A DNA stretch of 64,000 bases, from the NCBI GenBank assembly GCA_021521415.1, contig JAIQDT010001128.1, forward strand, positions 558,001 through 622,000. Reading direction: 5' to 3'. Numbering within the stretch: position 1 is the first letter of the stretch; the number at the start of each line of letters is the position of its first letter. A program made the position numbers and the translations under genes. The notes below the pieces were generated by a model. That model searched no databases. It saw nothing but the letters and a program-made list of their open reading frames with translations, and was not told the origin of the DNA. Shown piece by piece: positions 44,764-55,606 of this stretch. This DNA is from Bidens hawaiensis (Eukaryota > Streptophyta > Magnoliopsida > Asterales > Asteraceae).

Positions 44764-46860
44764 TTAGCTTGTAACGTGATCGGGAAAGTCTGGGTCAGGA
44801 AAACCCGGAGGTTGCTCAACGTACACAACCTCATCGACTTTACCGTTAAGGAAAGCACTCTTCACATCCAACTGAAAAACCTTCATCTCCTTATGTGCAG
44901 CAAATGCCAAAAACAAACGAATGGCCTCAAATCTTGCCACAGGAGCAAACACCTCATTGTAATCAATCCCCTCTTGCTAATTAAAACCTTTTACAACCAG
45001 CCTCGCCTTATTCCTGATAATAATCCCTTTCTCATCTCTCTTGCATTTGAAGACCCATTTTGTGCCAATCGCATGCACATTCTTTGGTTTTGCAACCAAG
45101 TTCCATACCTCCATCTTTTTAAACTGGGCTAATTCTTCTTGCATGGCTTCGACCCACGAGTTGTCCTTGAGAGCCATTTGATAGTTCTTTGGTTCAATCT
45201 GGCTGATGAAGCAGGTGTACAAGCATTCGTTGATTATGCCTGAATCTTTAATGCTTGTATAAACACATGTGTGCTCATTCAAGCTTTGTCTTGTTTGTAC
45301 ATCGTCGGACAGATCACCTATCACATTCTCCAATGGGTGATTTTTGTGAACTCTCGTAGTCGGAACCGCACTGACATCTAGATTGTCTTCCAGGTTAGAA
45401 GGTAGCTCATCAGTGGGTGATTGTTGTTGAGAGTGAAACGGATTGAAAAATTCTTCTTCAGTAGAGGCAGCAGGGGTATCGACAGCTTTTGACGAGGAAG
45501 GCGGACATTCATCATACTTCGGTCGTTGCACATAAGTGTCTTCCTCATCAAAAATCATCTTCGAAGCAATTCTTTCATCTACTTCTGCACAATCCAAGTA
45601 AGGTATGTTAAAAGATTTGAAAAGTCTATCATAGTCGAAAACCCCAGCGGGTCTCGTGCTTGGTTTTGGTGATTTGTAACTTGTGATATCAGTGTTACAG
45701 ACCACCTCAACCTTGCTGGTCGATGTATTAAAGACTCGTCTGTTGGGAGTCCCAACAACGTATCCGACTAAGATTCCTTCGTCGGCTACTTCACCAAATT
45801 TAGAATTTGCCTTTAATATCGAACACGGGGACCCGAATGGTTCAAGACCACTCAAGTTGGGCTTTCTCCCATGCATAAGTTCATAACATGTTTTATTTAA
45901 TCCTTTAACGGTTAACACTCGATTAAGGATATAACAGGCTGTTGCAACAGCTTCAGCCCAGAACACCACAGGAAGTTTCGAATCAGCCAGCATGGTTCTG
46001 GCTCTTTCAATTAACGTTCTGTTCTTCCTCTCAGCCACTCCATTTTGTTGCGGAGTATACGGAGCGCTGTACTGGTGTTCGATTCCTTTCTGTAAGCAGA
46101 AGAGTTCCATCTGATAGTTCTTGAACTCAGTCCCATTGTCACTCCTGATGTATTTAACTCTTTTTCCCATAGTGTTCTCAACTTTGGTAATCAAATTTAT
46201 CACCATCTGAACCGTTTCATCCTTTGACTTCAGGAAATATACCCAAGAGTATCGAGAGAAATCATCAGTGATCACCAAGCAATACGATGTTCCCCCTAGA
46301 CTTTTTACATGACCAAAGAGATCCATGTGAAGTAGGTCTAGGGTACTGACTATTGAGTTAACCTTCTTGGTGCGATGGGATTTCTTGTGTTGCTTTCCCT
46401 TTTTGCACGATAAGCATTGATCTTCAAAGTTGAAATTCTTCAAGGGAACACCCAGCACAAGCCCATTCTTGACAATGTAGTTCATTTTCCGAAGATGAAT
46501 ATGCCCCATTCTTCTATGCCATAATTCGGACTCCGATTCAGTTGCTTTCGACAGAAGACACGATTCTTCTGTGGTCATCTCAGTCGACCTCATGTCCATT
46601 ATATACGTATTCTTTTCTCTTGGAGCCTTCATAACAATCCAATCCTCTGGTATCTTGAAACCAGGATATAGCACGATCGCTTCATTCTTGGTGAAATGCA
46701 CGGTGTAGTCTTTGTCACAAATCTGCGAAACACTCAGCAGATTGTGCTTCAGTTCTTCAACAAAATTTACTTTCTCTAACGTCATCTTTCCGTTAGTCAC
46801 CGTCCCAATTCCTGTAATCCTTCCACCGCTCTCTCCAGCGAAACTCACTCTTCCTCCCTA
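44764..46860 (-). pseudogene. Copia integrase and RT (5' part) of the young element, with stops
   Basis: 46848-44977 holds the GAG-pre-integrase zinc region (LWHRRMGHIHLRKM near 46525 and CLSCKKGK near 46415). The integrase core follows, with Asp in LLHMDLFGHV, Asp in YIRSDNGTEF and Glu in GVAERKNRT, then linker, FNPFHSQQ region and the beginning of RT (WVFKCKRDEKG). A TAG at 44977-44979 precedes the next block 44952-44764 ([26 protein letters not shown]). A TAG at 46858-46860 lies upstream. All pieces share one frame. Confidence 0.87.
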
Positions 46861-46983
46861 AACAGGTTTCCAATCGTGTAACAAATTCTTGTTACTCGTC
46901 ATGTGTCGGGAACAGCCGCTATCCACAACCCATTGATTGTTTGCAGCCCTGTTCAACTGTTCCTGCACGATTAAAGCAAATGA
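46861..46983 (-). pseudogene. Copia protease core, between two stops
   Basis: Minus-strand translation between the stops at 46984 and 46858 gives an aspartic protease motif (VVDSGCSRHM) in the same frame as gag and integrase, so the protease is intact in sequence but bounded by stop codons. Confidence 0.8.
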
Positions 46984-48219
46984 TTAAAATCTGGGGACCC
47001 AAGACCTATTGGTCTTGGGTCGATACATCCCGTACCTTGGCTGTCCAAAGTTAGTATCAGAATAGTTTCTGTAAGTCCTAAAAGGATACCTTCTTGGAGA
47101 TTGACTATGAGGCCATCCAAACCTTCTAGAATTAAATGAATTATTTCTCATGATTTGGTTGTTAACGGGGAAAAACTGAGGTTGATTTCTTTGAAAACCT
47201 GGATTAGTCCAATTTCTGAACTTTGAAGAGTTTTCATTTTTACCATTATAGTGATTAGTTCTATTCTCAGTTTTTGAAGGTCTCACACCTCTGAATCTCC
47301 GCTTCAGAGGGCAATCAGCAATTAGGTGTCCTAATTGATTACATCTGAAACAACTCCTGTGTTCAACTTTCTTTTCAACAGTTGTTTTAGATGATGAGGC
47401 TGCATTACTGCCTGTTTGTCTCACATATGGTGGAACATACGGGTTTAGTGGAGATTTCTTTCCAGTTGTTTTATTTTTCTCTCCACTTTTTGGTAATACT
47501 GCATTTTCTTTTGTCTCACTCGACTCTGATGACTTGTCCGAGTTTGATGAGACAGGACTAGGAGCAGAAATTTTAACACTCGAAACAGGCTTACTTGTTT
47601 CGCCTTTACTAACTTCTGGTTCTTTACTAGTTACCTTAACCGGAACTGTCTGACTATAATCAACATCAACAGATTTCTGATTACTAGGATCATAAGTGTA
47701 ATTATGATTGTACGGTGGCGGAACTTCATGATATCCAATTCCTCCCCTTTTAACTGGGGAACCTTGATCACTAACGAGGTGATCAAGTATAGCGGTGGAA
47801 TTTCTAAATTTCTCAAGTTTCCTTTTAAGTTCCACCACTTTCACCTGGTGATCAGCTATCTGTTTATCCCTTTCAGCTATTAGTTTGGTTTTTTCTTCTA
47901 ACACTTCATAGCTCAGATCAATTACTTTAATTTTTTCAGCTAGATTTGCTTTAAGACTTCTAATATCTTTTTCACTAGCTTTTATTTTTACTTTATAACT
48001 ATTTTCTCTAGCTTTAGTGAAATGATGTTCTTCTTTTAAGGTTTTAAATTGAGCATCCAAACTAACATATTGATCAGTTATAGTTGTCAATTGTTCAGAC
48101 AGATTTTCACACTTAGTGCAAGGGAGTTTAGTACTTACCTCGGTGAGCTGATCTTTCACATCTGCCATACAAGCTTCATTTTGAGCCTCTGCCATGTAAG
48201 CTTCACTTTCGCCAGTCAC
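46984..48219 (-). pseudogene. Second gag segment with coiled coil and CCHC knuckle, young copia element
   Basis: 411 codons in the same frame as the upstream gag, entered only through a TAA at 48220-48222. Residues about 20-145 are a long K/E/L coiled coil (LAEKIKVIDLSYEVLEEKTK within it). A serine- and lysine-rich linker follows, then a CCHC knuckle CFRCNQLGHLIADC near 290 and an R/N/F-rich tail ending at a TAA. The reading start given by the frame is not an ATG. Confidence 0.75.
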
Positions 48220-49587
48220 TTACTCAGTATCTGCAGTTTCGATGTTCGCCATATTGGCCTGTTCGAACACTTCTTCAACATGCAGATTCCAGTTATATTC
48301 CCCATTCTGTCTGGAAATCATGGCTCTATTATCATTACCACCCCCATTCTGGTGTGTCGACCTGTTCTGACTACGTTCAACTCTCTCATTCGTGCACTCC
48401 TTCGCAAAGTGGCCATTCTGTTGACAGTTGTAACAGCGCACCTTTGACTTGTCAAAACCCGGTCTCTCACCAACAAACTTCCTTCCTGTCTTCTTCATAA
48501 ACCTCTTAACCCTTCTCACAATCATCGCCATCTGCCACTGCAGATCCATCTCTTCCAGATCATCAGCATCGATCTGATCATAGTCTTCCTCCAATATTGC
48601 TGGATCAACAATCTTACCCTGAATGTAATTTTCATACGAAGCAATAAAGGATGCATAGAGAGCAAACTGCTGTTCAGCAGATTTAACACTCATGGGCATC
48701 CTTGAGTAGTTGTTGTTCGAAACACTTGGGGTAAAACTACTCTTGGTTGCTTGAGGGTTAGAAGCATTTGATCCTCCAGCTACAAAGCATACATCACCAT
48801 TCATGTTGAGAGATACATGACCTTCATGTGTTGAGTTAGCGCCCGACTCTCCCTTTGAGTAGTAAGCAGACGAATCAGACTTCGAACTTGAACTTGTATT
48901 AACCTTTGCACCATACATTCCTGGATCTTGAACCTGATCAGTAGGTGTCTCTTTTCGAACCATGTTTAGTTCAAAAGTTCGTAGCTTGTTAACTGCTGTT
49001 TCCAGGTCATAGCCAGCAAAGTCTTTGTCTTCTCTTATCAACACAGTGTACATCTCCCATTTCGGTGGGAGAGCATCAAGAAGCTTTTCAACAATTTCAT
49101 CTTCTTTGTAAGCAATTGAATAATTGTTGAGTTCGGTCATCAGATGATAATATCTAGTGATGATATCATCAAGTGATTCATTCTTCAAGTACTTGAAAAC
49201 CGAGAATTGGGTTTTAAGTAGTTTAATCTTTGAAGCACGAATTCCCACATTACCCTCAAAACGGTTTTCAAGAGCTTCCCAAAGCTCTCTAGCAGTCTTA
49301 TACTTTCTGAAGGTGTGTAGAATCTCTTGTGGAAGAGCCATAGTAATCGCAGCATGAGCTTTGCTTTCAGCCTCATACATTTTCTTCTCTTCTTCTTCCA
49401 TCTCTTTGTATTTCTTTATCTGATCACGACCCTCATACTCAGCAGTAGGTGGAATGTAACCATCTTGTATGCATACCCACATCTTAGCATCTTGGTACTT
49501 GACATATTGTTCAAAACGATCTTTCCACGCTACATAATCGGTTTTCTTAAGCATCTTCGGTGCCTTTGTAGCCGAACCCGCTTCCAC
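48220..49587 (-). CDS. Copia gag, young element
   Basis: 455 residues. The N-terminal capsid-like region (about 10-220) contains YVAWKDRFEQYVKYQDAKMW, AHAAITMALPQEIL, ARELWEALENRFEG, and a UBN2/DUF4219-like gag fold is likely. The first CCHC knuckle is CYNCQQNGHFAKEC near 382. The ATG at 49587 is preceded by a 545-nt leader and the PBS. The frame ends in TAA where a continuous gag-pol would be expected, so gag alone would be made unless the stop is read through. Confidence 0.88.
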   Translation of the reverse strand: MEAGSATKAPKMLKKTDYVAWKDRFEQYVKYQDAKMWVCIQDGYIPPTAEYEGRDQIKKYKEMEEEEKKMYEAESKAHAAITMALPQEILHTFRKYKTARELWEALENRFEGNVGIRASKIKLLKTQFSVFKYLKNESLDDIITRYYHLMTELNNYSIAYKEDEIVEKLLDALPPKWEMYTVLIREDKDFAGYDLETAVNKLRTFELNMVRKETPTDQVQDPGMYGAKVNTSSSSKSDSSAYYSKGESGANSTHEGHVSLNMNGDVCFVAGGSNASNPQATKSSFTPSVSNNNYSRMPMSVKSAEQQFALYASFIASYENYIQGKIVDPAILEEDYDQIDADDLEEMDLQWQMAMIVRRVKRFMKKTGRKFVGERPGFDKSKVRCYNCQQNGHFAKECTNERVERSQNRSTHQNGGGNDNRAMISRQNGEYNWNLHVEEVFEQANMANIETADTE

Positions 49588-50119
49588 TCCATCTTAACTA
49601 GTTCCGTAATGTTGATTGAAGACATCTTTCACGAAACACACAGAAACCCGAAAAATAAAAATTTTATTTTTAACAGTACTGTAGGCGAAGTTGTGGATAA
49701 CTTCGCTTAAGTGTGAACTTCGCTGATTCTGAACTTCGCTTTCTTTTTAAATTCGCCTGATTTGGCGAAGTTGTAGATAACTTCGCTTAAGGTAAGCGAA
49801 CTTGTGAAGTAGGCGAAGTTGTGGGTAACTTCGCTGATATAGGCGAACTTGAGAAGGTAAGCGAAGTTGTGGATAACTTCGCTTAACCTTATATCTTCGC
49901 TGAAACCCTACGAACAGTGACGGCAACTTCGCCTGATGAACACGATGAATATGCAGGTTAGATTTCTAGATTTTACGAGGTTTGTGAAGGTGTAATGGGT
50001 TGTTTATGATTGGAGGAGGTGAGTATAACACAAAAACTCAGAAAACTCGTCCCGCGAATAGTCGAACGGAACGGTTTCTACACCCGCGTGATAATCCCGA
50101 ACCACACAATCGAGCAAAA
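49588..50119 (-). other. Leader of the young copia element with inverted GCGAAGTT repeats
   Basis: Between PBS and gag. Within 49680-49935 at least ten GCGAAGTT or AACTTCGC motifs occur. Three to four are paired as GCGAAGTT-N6-AACTTCGC, with spacers such as GTGGAT, GTAGAT and GTGGGT, and each could fold to an 8-bp hairpin. The position corresponds to where retroelement packaging or dimerisation signals usually lie. Confidence 0.75.
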
Positions 50120-50131
50120 GCTCTGATACCA
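50120..50131 (-). other. Primer-binding site of the young copia element
   Basis: Minus-strand TGGTATCAGAGC, complementary to the 3' end of initiator methionine tRNA, two bases after the LTR end. Confidence 0.92.
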
Positions 50132-50133
50132 AT

Positions 50134-50552
50134 TGTAGGTTCCCAGCCGGATCTACACAAGATATCTCGTTCTACGTAGGTGCGGAATCCCTACGTAAGA
50201 CGTTACGAGCGTAGAAGACGATACGAGTTAACACAATCGAACACACGTTACAATAAACAAATACTCGTTATATTGCAACCTTAAACACGTGATATCAATC
50301 ACTGATTACAGGACTCTTTGACTCGTAAACTCGAATAATAAAACTTCTTATTGATTAAGCCGTAACCTAATCAATATATATCACGACAACTTCGCCTGGC
50401 ATGTTCAGGCGAAGTTGTCCCTAACTTCGCTTGTCTAACAAGTTCGCCTATATCAGCGAACTTGTTAGCTAACTTCGCTTACATCAAATACAAAACATTA
50501 CAAACTCGATTACAGACACTAGACACTGAACTACTGACATAATGCACCAACA
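50134..50552 (-). repeat. 5' LTR of the young copia element
   Basis: 419 bp, near-identical to 38245-38664. The same hairpins recur at about 50385-50419 and 50436-50467. Confidence 0.95.
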
Positions 50553-51511
50553 GTTGGTTATCGGTTTATTAGAACAACAAAGGAAGACAGTAGATATGGA
50601 TAAAACTATATTAGATTAGGTGATTACCCAGGTTTCTTGGTGTTCCTCGGGCTGGTTCGTGAATGCAGAGAAAGGTTTAGGGCTGCTGTTTGTTACCAAA
50701 ATATTATTAGTAGGAGACTTTCAATTGAATGGACAAGGAATTGTATGGAACAATAACACCACCACCACAACAACAAATTGCACGGTTTTCTTCTTATTCT
50801 TAGGTTGGGTCGATTCTTCAAGCTGAGAGAACAGTGAGTTGTAGCTTGTTTGCAAATATGAAGAATGATAATATTTATTATGGAAATGGGGGTAAGAGAT
50901 GAAAGTAATCAGAGGTTTCTTGGAGGAATGGACATGCAATTGATTTGGTTGGAGGACAGACTGATTGTACAGGAATGGGGTATGGGTGGTGGTTCGATGG
51001 ATTCAATTGGGGAGTAGAGATTTTGATCAGATTGTTTGAAGATTTGCAAGATATAACAATATCTTGTATTATTATTTGTATTTTGTTATTTCTGTAAGTT
51101 TCATCAACTATTTTATATAGACTAGATAAGAGAACCGGATGTCATATAAAAACATAGGCTTATGAAATTTAGATAATATCTAGCGTGTCACAAATCTTGT
51201 TTATCGGTTCCCATTTCGTTTGCCTAAGTGGTCGGATGGTATTATAACGGGTCGTTTGATATTTGGAATATTTATTTTGGATACCCAGTACATTTAAGTA
51301 TCTATGAAAAAATTCGAATAATTTTTGGAGTTACGGGTTCGGGTTTGTTTGGGTTAAATGAATCTCGGTTTCGCTTCGTTTGATTAATTCGGGCCGAGCC
51401 CATCGACATACGATCACTTCCACTATTCGACTAACATTTCACTCGGTATCTAATAATAAGCTTTCTCTTTTAAAAAAAATTTAGCCCTATTTTTGGGATT
51501 GTTACACCAGC

Positions 51512-51987
51512 ACTCATGGCAGCCCATAACGGCAAATGATGGTTTCCCATACGAAGTCAATGACTTGTTTGCCCGTTATTTTCGCAAGAGGTTTGACTTT
51601 AGGCCACTTGGTGAAGTAGTCCACGGCTACTAACAAAAATTTTGCCCCACCCTTGGCTGGTGGGAATGGACCAACAATATCCATTCCCCATTTGTGAAAG
51701 GGCCAAGCTGAGGAGATGGGGACTAGATCGTGTTTAGGGCTTTTGGGAACCGGTGCATGAATTTGACAAGCTTCACATTTCTTGAGTTGTTCCGTTGCTT
51801 CTCGGTGCATGGTGGGCCAGAAGTATCCGAGGTTCATCAATTTTGCAACCACCGTTCTTGGCCCAAAATGAGCTCCACATATCCCCTTGTGAACCTCTTT
51901 GATCAGATATTGACTTTGTTCAGGGCCTACACATCTCAGTATTGGTGCAAGGTAGCCCTTTTTATAAAGCGTTTCTCCTTGCAACAC
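51512..51987 (-). pseudogene. Integrase N-terminal half of the outer gypsy element
   Basis: Minus-strand HHCC zinc finger (HKGICGAHFGPRTV and CEACQIHAPV) followed by the first core Asp in WGMDIVGPFPPAKGG and VDYFTKWPKVKPLAK. A TGA after ICRYGLP lies six bases before the target duplication, so the integrase had already acquired this stop in the region where the nested element went in, or acquired it later. The other half lies at 34518-35177. Confidence 0.87.
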
Positions 51988-52093
51988 ATACTGTTTGGAT
52001 TTAATTCAAACCCTTTCAGCCTCAGTCTGGTCCAAAGGTAACTCACCATTTTTGAGAAACCTTTCTATGGGAGTCATCCAATTGGGACCCTCT

Positions 52094-52852
52094 TCAGTGA
52101 TTACATCTTGAACCTCCAATTCTTGAATTGAAGGAGTTTTCAGCACTTTCCACCAGTACTTTCTTGGTGAGGTGTGCAAAAGTGAGGGATGCCAGTTTGC
52201 TTAGGGCATCGGCTCTCTTGTTTTGTGATCTTGGGACTTGTTTGATGGTGCATTCTTGAAACGTGGTCATCAACCCTTTTGCTTTTTCACGGTACTTCTT
52301 CATGTTGGGCTCTTTGGCTACATAGCTGTCATTGACTTGACTTGAAACAAGCAACGAGTCTGTGAAGACTTGTAGCTTTTGGATCTTCATATCTTTGGCA
52401 ATCTTTAGACCAGCGATTAATTCTTCGTATTCAGCTTCGTTGTTGGTGGTCTGAAATTCAAGTCGAAGAGCATATGTGAATTCTAACCCTTCAGGGTTGA
52501 TTAAAGCGAGCCCAGCTCCTGACCCTTCGATGCTGGAAGCTCCATCAGTAAAATGCTTCCAGGCTTCAGGGTCAGAAGGTTCAGTGGCAGTTGTGTGTAT
52601 TTCAGGAATGACTTGTTTTGGGATTTCTACAATGAAGTCCGCCAAGACTTGGGCTTTGATAGCTTTTCTTGGGACATAGGTGATGTTATGTTCACCTAAT
52701 TCCACAGCCCATTTGGCCAATCGGCCTAAATTTTCTGGTTTTTCAAGCACACTCTTGATGGGTTGGTCAGTGACCACTTGTATAGGCTGTGCTTGAAAGT
52801 ACCTACGAAGCCTTCTGGCCGTTTGAATTAAGGCTAGAGCGAGTTTTTCCAA
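52094..52852 (-). pseudogene. RNase H and second (archaeal-type) RNase H of the outer gypsy element
   Basis: 252 codons. They include the C-terminal end of the RT-linked RNase H (ALIQTARRLRRYFQAQPI, LAKWAVELGEHNI), then a second domain HFTDGASSIEGSGAGLALIN with NNEAEYEELIAGL, VFTDSLLVSSQVN and NKRADALSKLASL, giving the D-E-D acidic residues. Frame breaks lie at both ends. Two RNase H domains in series confirm Tat ancestry. Confidence 0.85.
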
Positions 52853-52859
52853 AGGAGGA

Positions 52860-53189
52860 TTATTTGATCTCTGCCAGTTTTAGCGTTTTACTAAAGAAAT
52901 ATGCGGGTACCTGAACTTTGTCTCGTTCGATGGTTAGAACCGCGCTTAATGCTTCTTCAGCCACTGAGAGATAGACAGAGATCAGTTCTCCTGTTTTAGG
53001 GGCTGCAATAGCTGGAAGTGAAGCCAGGTGTTGCTTCATTTGGCTGAAGGCTTCTTCTGCTTCTTCCGTCCACCTGAAATCTTTCTTGTTGGTGCAACCC
53101 TTTAGTGTTTTGAAAAAGGGTAGGGACTTCTCAGCAAGCTTGGAGGTAAAACGCTTCAAGGCTGCAAGCCTTCCATTCAGACTTTCCAC
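52860..53189 (-). pseudogene. RT thumb/connection and start of RNase H, outer gypsy element
   Basis: 109 codons: LNGRLAALKRFTSKLAEKSL and FRWTEEAEEAFSQMKQHLAS, then ISVYLSVAEEALSAVL. It joins the RT upstream after a frameshift near 53367 and a TAA near 53251, and the next part after a frame change near 52858. Confidence 0.82.
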
Positions 53190-53344
53190 TTCTTTTTTGC
53201 TTTGTGGGGATTTGGTTTCGAGAACAACACTGACTTTGTTGGGATTAGCTTATATGCTTTGTTTTCCCATGATGTGCCCCAAAAACTTGCCTTCTTCGAA
53301 CCCGAATGAGCATTTTCCAGGGTTGAGCTTCATGTTGATCTTTC

Positions 53345-54070
53345 TTAAGTTTTGGAAGGTTTCTTTATGTCTTCAAGCATTTGATGCTCGGTTTTGCTTT
53401 TGATTACTAGATCATCAACATAAGCTTCCAAGTTTCTGCTAATTTGGCAAGCAAATGCTTTGTCGATCAAACGTTGATAGGTTGCACCGGCATTTCGTAG
53501 GCCAAAGGGCATCTTTTGATAACAGAAAATACCCTTGTCGGTGTGGAACGCGGTTTTTTCTTCGTCTTCCACTTTCATGAGAATTTGATGGTAACCCTTG
53601 TAAGCGTCGAAAAAGCACTTAAAGGGATGACCGGTTAGAGAGTCGACCTTGAGGTCCATCTCGGGTAACGGATAGCAATCCTTTGGACATGCTTTGTTTA
53701 AGTCTTTGAAGTCGATGCACATCCTCCAAGACTTGTCAGGATTATGAACCATGACTGGATTAGCCACCCAAGATTGATATTTGACCTCACGTAGGATCCC
53801 AGCTTGTACAAGCTTTTCAACCTCTTGACATGCTGCCAAGCTTCTTTCAGGAGCCAGGCTCCGTTTCTTTTGGACAACAGGCTTAACATCGGGAGGTATT
53901 TTGTGTTCATGCTCTGCAATGCTTCGAGGGATGCCTGTCATGTCTTCCGGGCACCAAGCAAAGACATCGCTATGGTTTATCAACAGCTTTTCAAGGTGTG
54001 AAAGGGTTTCCTTGGAAAGGCTTGTGTTAACCCGTACCTTTTGTTCGAGGTACTTGGGGTTTATGATCAA
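53345..54070 (-). pseudogene. Reverse transcriptase of the outer gypsy element
   Basis: 241 codons: SWVANPVMVHNPDKSWRMC, DFKDLNKACPKDCYPLPEMD, then KMPFGLRNAGATYQRL and the catalytic segment EAYVDDLVIKS (YVDD in place of the YMDD in the first gypsy element). The frame is lost near 53367 through a one-base deletion. Confidence 0.87.
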
Positions 54071-54178
54071 GCCTTGCTCTTCGTCTTTGCTTTTTGAGCT
54101 TTCCCCTTCAACCGTGTAAACCTCTTGGGAGGGTCAAAGGGTTGCGATTCCCATGTTGGTGGGAAACTTCACAGCACC

Positions 54179-54808
54179 TTAACCAACCGAGACAGCCATG
54201 TTGAACACACATTGCCCTGGCCTTCCTATGATCACATCATAGTTAGAAGGTGTATTGATAACCACAAAGGTGAATGGTTTGATTTTCTTCATCTTGCCTT
54301 CACTAAAACAAACATCAAGGGTTAGTTGGCCTAAAGGCTTCAACGGTACATCAGCGATACCTTTTATAGATGACTCGGAGGGTTGAAGCCTTGAACGCTC
54401 TTCTTTGTTCAGCTGGTTGAAGAATCTTTCATACATAATCTCTGTGGCCGCCCCCGTGTCAATGTAGGCTTTGTTTGTTCTGAGTGTTCCCACGTTCGCT
54501 TCCACCGTTAGAGGGTTTGAGAGTAAGTCACCTTGAGGCGGTGGGAGGCAGACGCATTGAAGCTCCCAAGCCTCCAAGCGTTGTCGTTTGTGGGGAACAC
54601 CCTGGTCTATATTCACCATATTCACTTCTTTTCTTTTTCTTTCAGCCATCTTGTCTTTGACCCCTTTTACCAAATGAGCCAATTCTCCAGACTTGACGGC
54701 TTCCTCAATTCTTCTCTTGAGTTGAAAGCAATCGTTGGTGTGGTGACCTTTTTCTTCGTGGAACTCGCAGAACTGGGTGGAGCTTTCGTTCTTCTTGCTT
54801 TTGGGCAA
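54179..54808 (-). pseudogene. Gag knuckle and protease of the outer gypsy element
   Basis: 209 codons: CxxH-H-C knuckle CEFHEEKGHHTNDC near residue 13 and aspartic protease with YIDTGAATEIMY near 137, then YDVIIGRPG (flap/ILG-like). Flanked by a TGA and a TAA upstream (about 54805 and 54836) and by TAA/TGA stops downstream (54179 and about 54133). Confidence 0.85.
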
Positions 54809-54838
54809 GGGTCAAGGAGGTCGGAAGTTGTGTTTCAC

Positions 54839-55606
54839 TTATTCAGTGGCAAGGATCTCCTGAGGGGTTTTGGTTAAGGCTGTGAAGTTCATAGTCTTCT
54901 CCCTGCTTGGAGGGTTCCGGCCTTCAGGCATTCGTTGATCTGAGCTCCTGGGGTATTTGTCATAGGGATTGTAGTTTCCCTTCTTTCGGTTGGGGCTGTT
55001 GCCTCGCCAACTAGGAGTTCTCTTTCTTTGCTCTTTGAAATCAACGACCTCCTCGCCTCGGATATGAGCTTCAGCTCGTTCGAGAGCTTCTTCAAGGGTT
55101 TTAGGTAGGCACTTTTTAAAGTCCATTGTGAGGTATTTGGAGGTGATGGCGTTCATGAAGCCTGCCACCCACATTTTTTCGTCAGCCCCCACATACTGTA
55201 ACCCTTCTTTCTTGTACCTTTCTATGAAGTCTCGAAGGCTCTCATCATCTTTTTGTTTTATCTTAAAAATGACAGTGGCGTCCTTGACGTATCTTCTTTG
55301 TTGTGAGAAGTGGGCCAAGAAGCCCTTGCTCAGATCGTCGAAGCTTCGAACGCTTTGAGCAGGAAGGTCATTGAACCATATCCTAGCGGACCCAACTAAC
55401 GTTTGCATGAACATCAAACAACATTCAGCATGGGACCAATTTTCAATTCTGGCCGCCCCAGTGAAGACCTGGAGGTGGTCTTCGGGATCTTCAGTCCCAT
55501 CATACGTTCTTATGTGGGGTGGCATCTTGATTTTTGTTTGAAAGTCATAATCGGCAATTTGTTGAGAGAAACAAGATAGGTTACCGGGTTTGTAAGGTTT
55601 TGCCAA
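54839..55606 (-). pseudogene. Gag core of the outer gypsy element
   Basis: 255 codons with the Retrotrans_gag-type region: TYDGTEDPEDHLQVF, ECCLMFMQTLVGSARIWF, AHFSQQRRYVKDATVI and DESLRDFIERYKKEGL. It resembles the gag of the first gypsy element at 8700-9800 in order and motifs but is clearly a different family. Confidence 0.87.

Larger units (their letters stand above)
38245..50552 (-). mobile_element. Young SIRE-like Ty1/copia retrotransposon with extra ORF
   Basis: A complete 12.3-kb element with GTTGG target duplications (38240-38244 and 50553-50557). It has two LTRs of 420 and 419 bp, a PBS matching initiator Met tRNA, gag, protease, integrase, RT, RNase H, a 2-kb spacer, a 958-codon ORF and a PPT. 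The LTRs differ by three substitutions and one 1-bp indel by direct comparison (about 99% identity), so the insertion is recent. Gag-pol has four in-frame stops and one frameshift. A large extra ORF after pol is known in SIRE/Maximus-type copia elements, hence the tentative lineage. The LTR is short for that lineage. Confidence 0.92.
35183..51506 (-). mobile_element. About 4.0-kb LTR-like insertion (probable solo LTR) in the gypsy integrase, itself interrupted
   Basis: Plus-strand ends TGTCACACC and ATTGTTACA, flanked exactly by CCAGC on both sides (35178-35182 and 51507-51511). Without the copia element inside it (38245-50552), about 4011 bp remain, with no coding sequence, no second terminal copy and no PBS or PPT, so a solo LTR is the simplest reading. 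A minus-strand TATA-like CTATATAAAATA (about 51108-51120), and an end GGGTGTGACA on that strand like chromovirus LTRs, suggest minus orientation. It contains an internal duplication at about 36900-37880. Confidence 0.72.
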
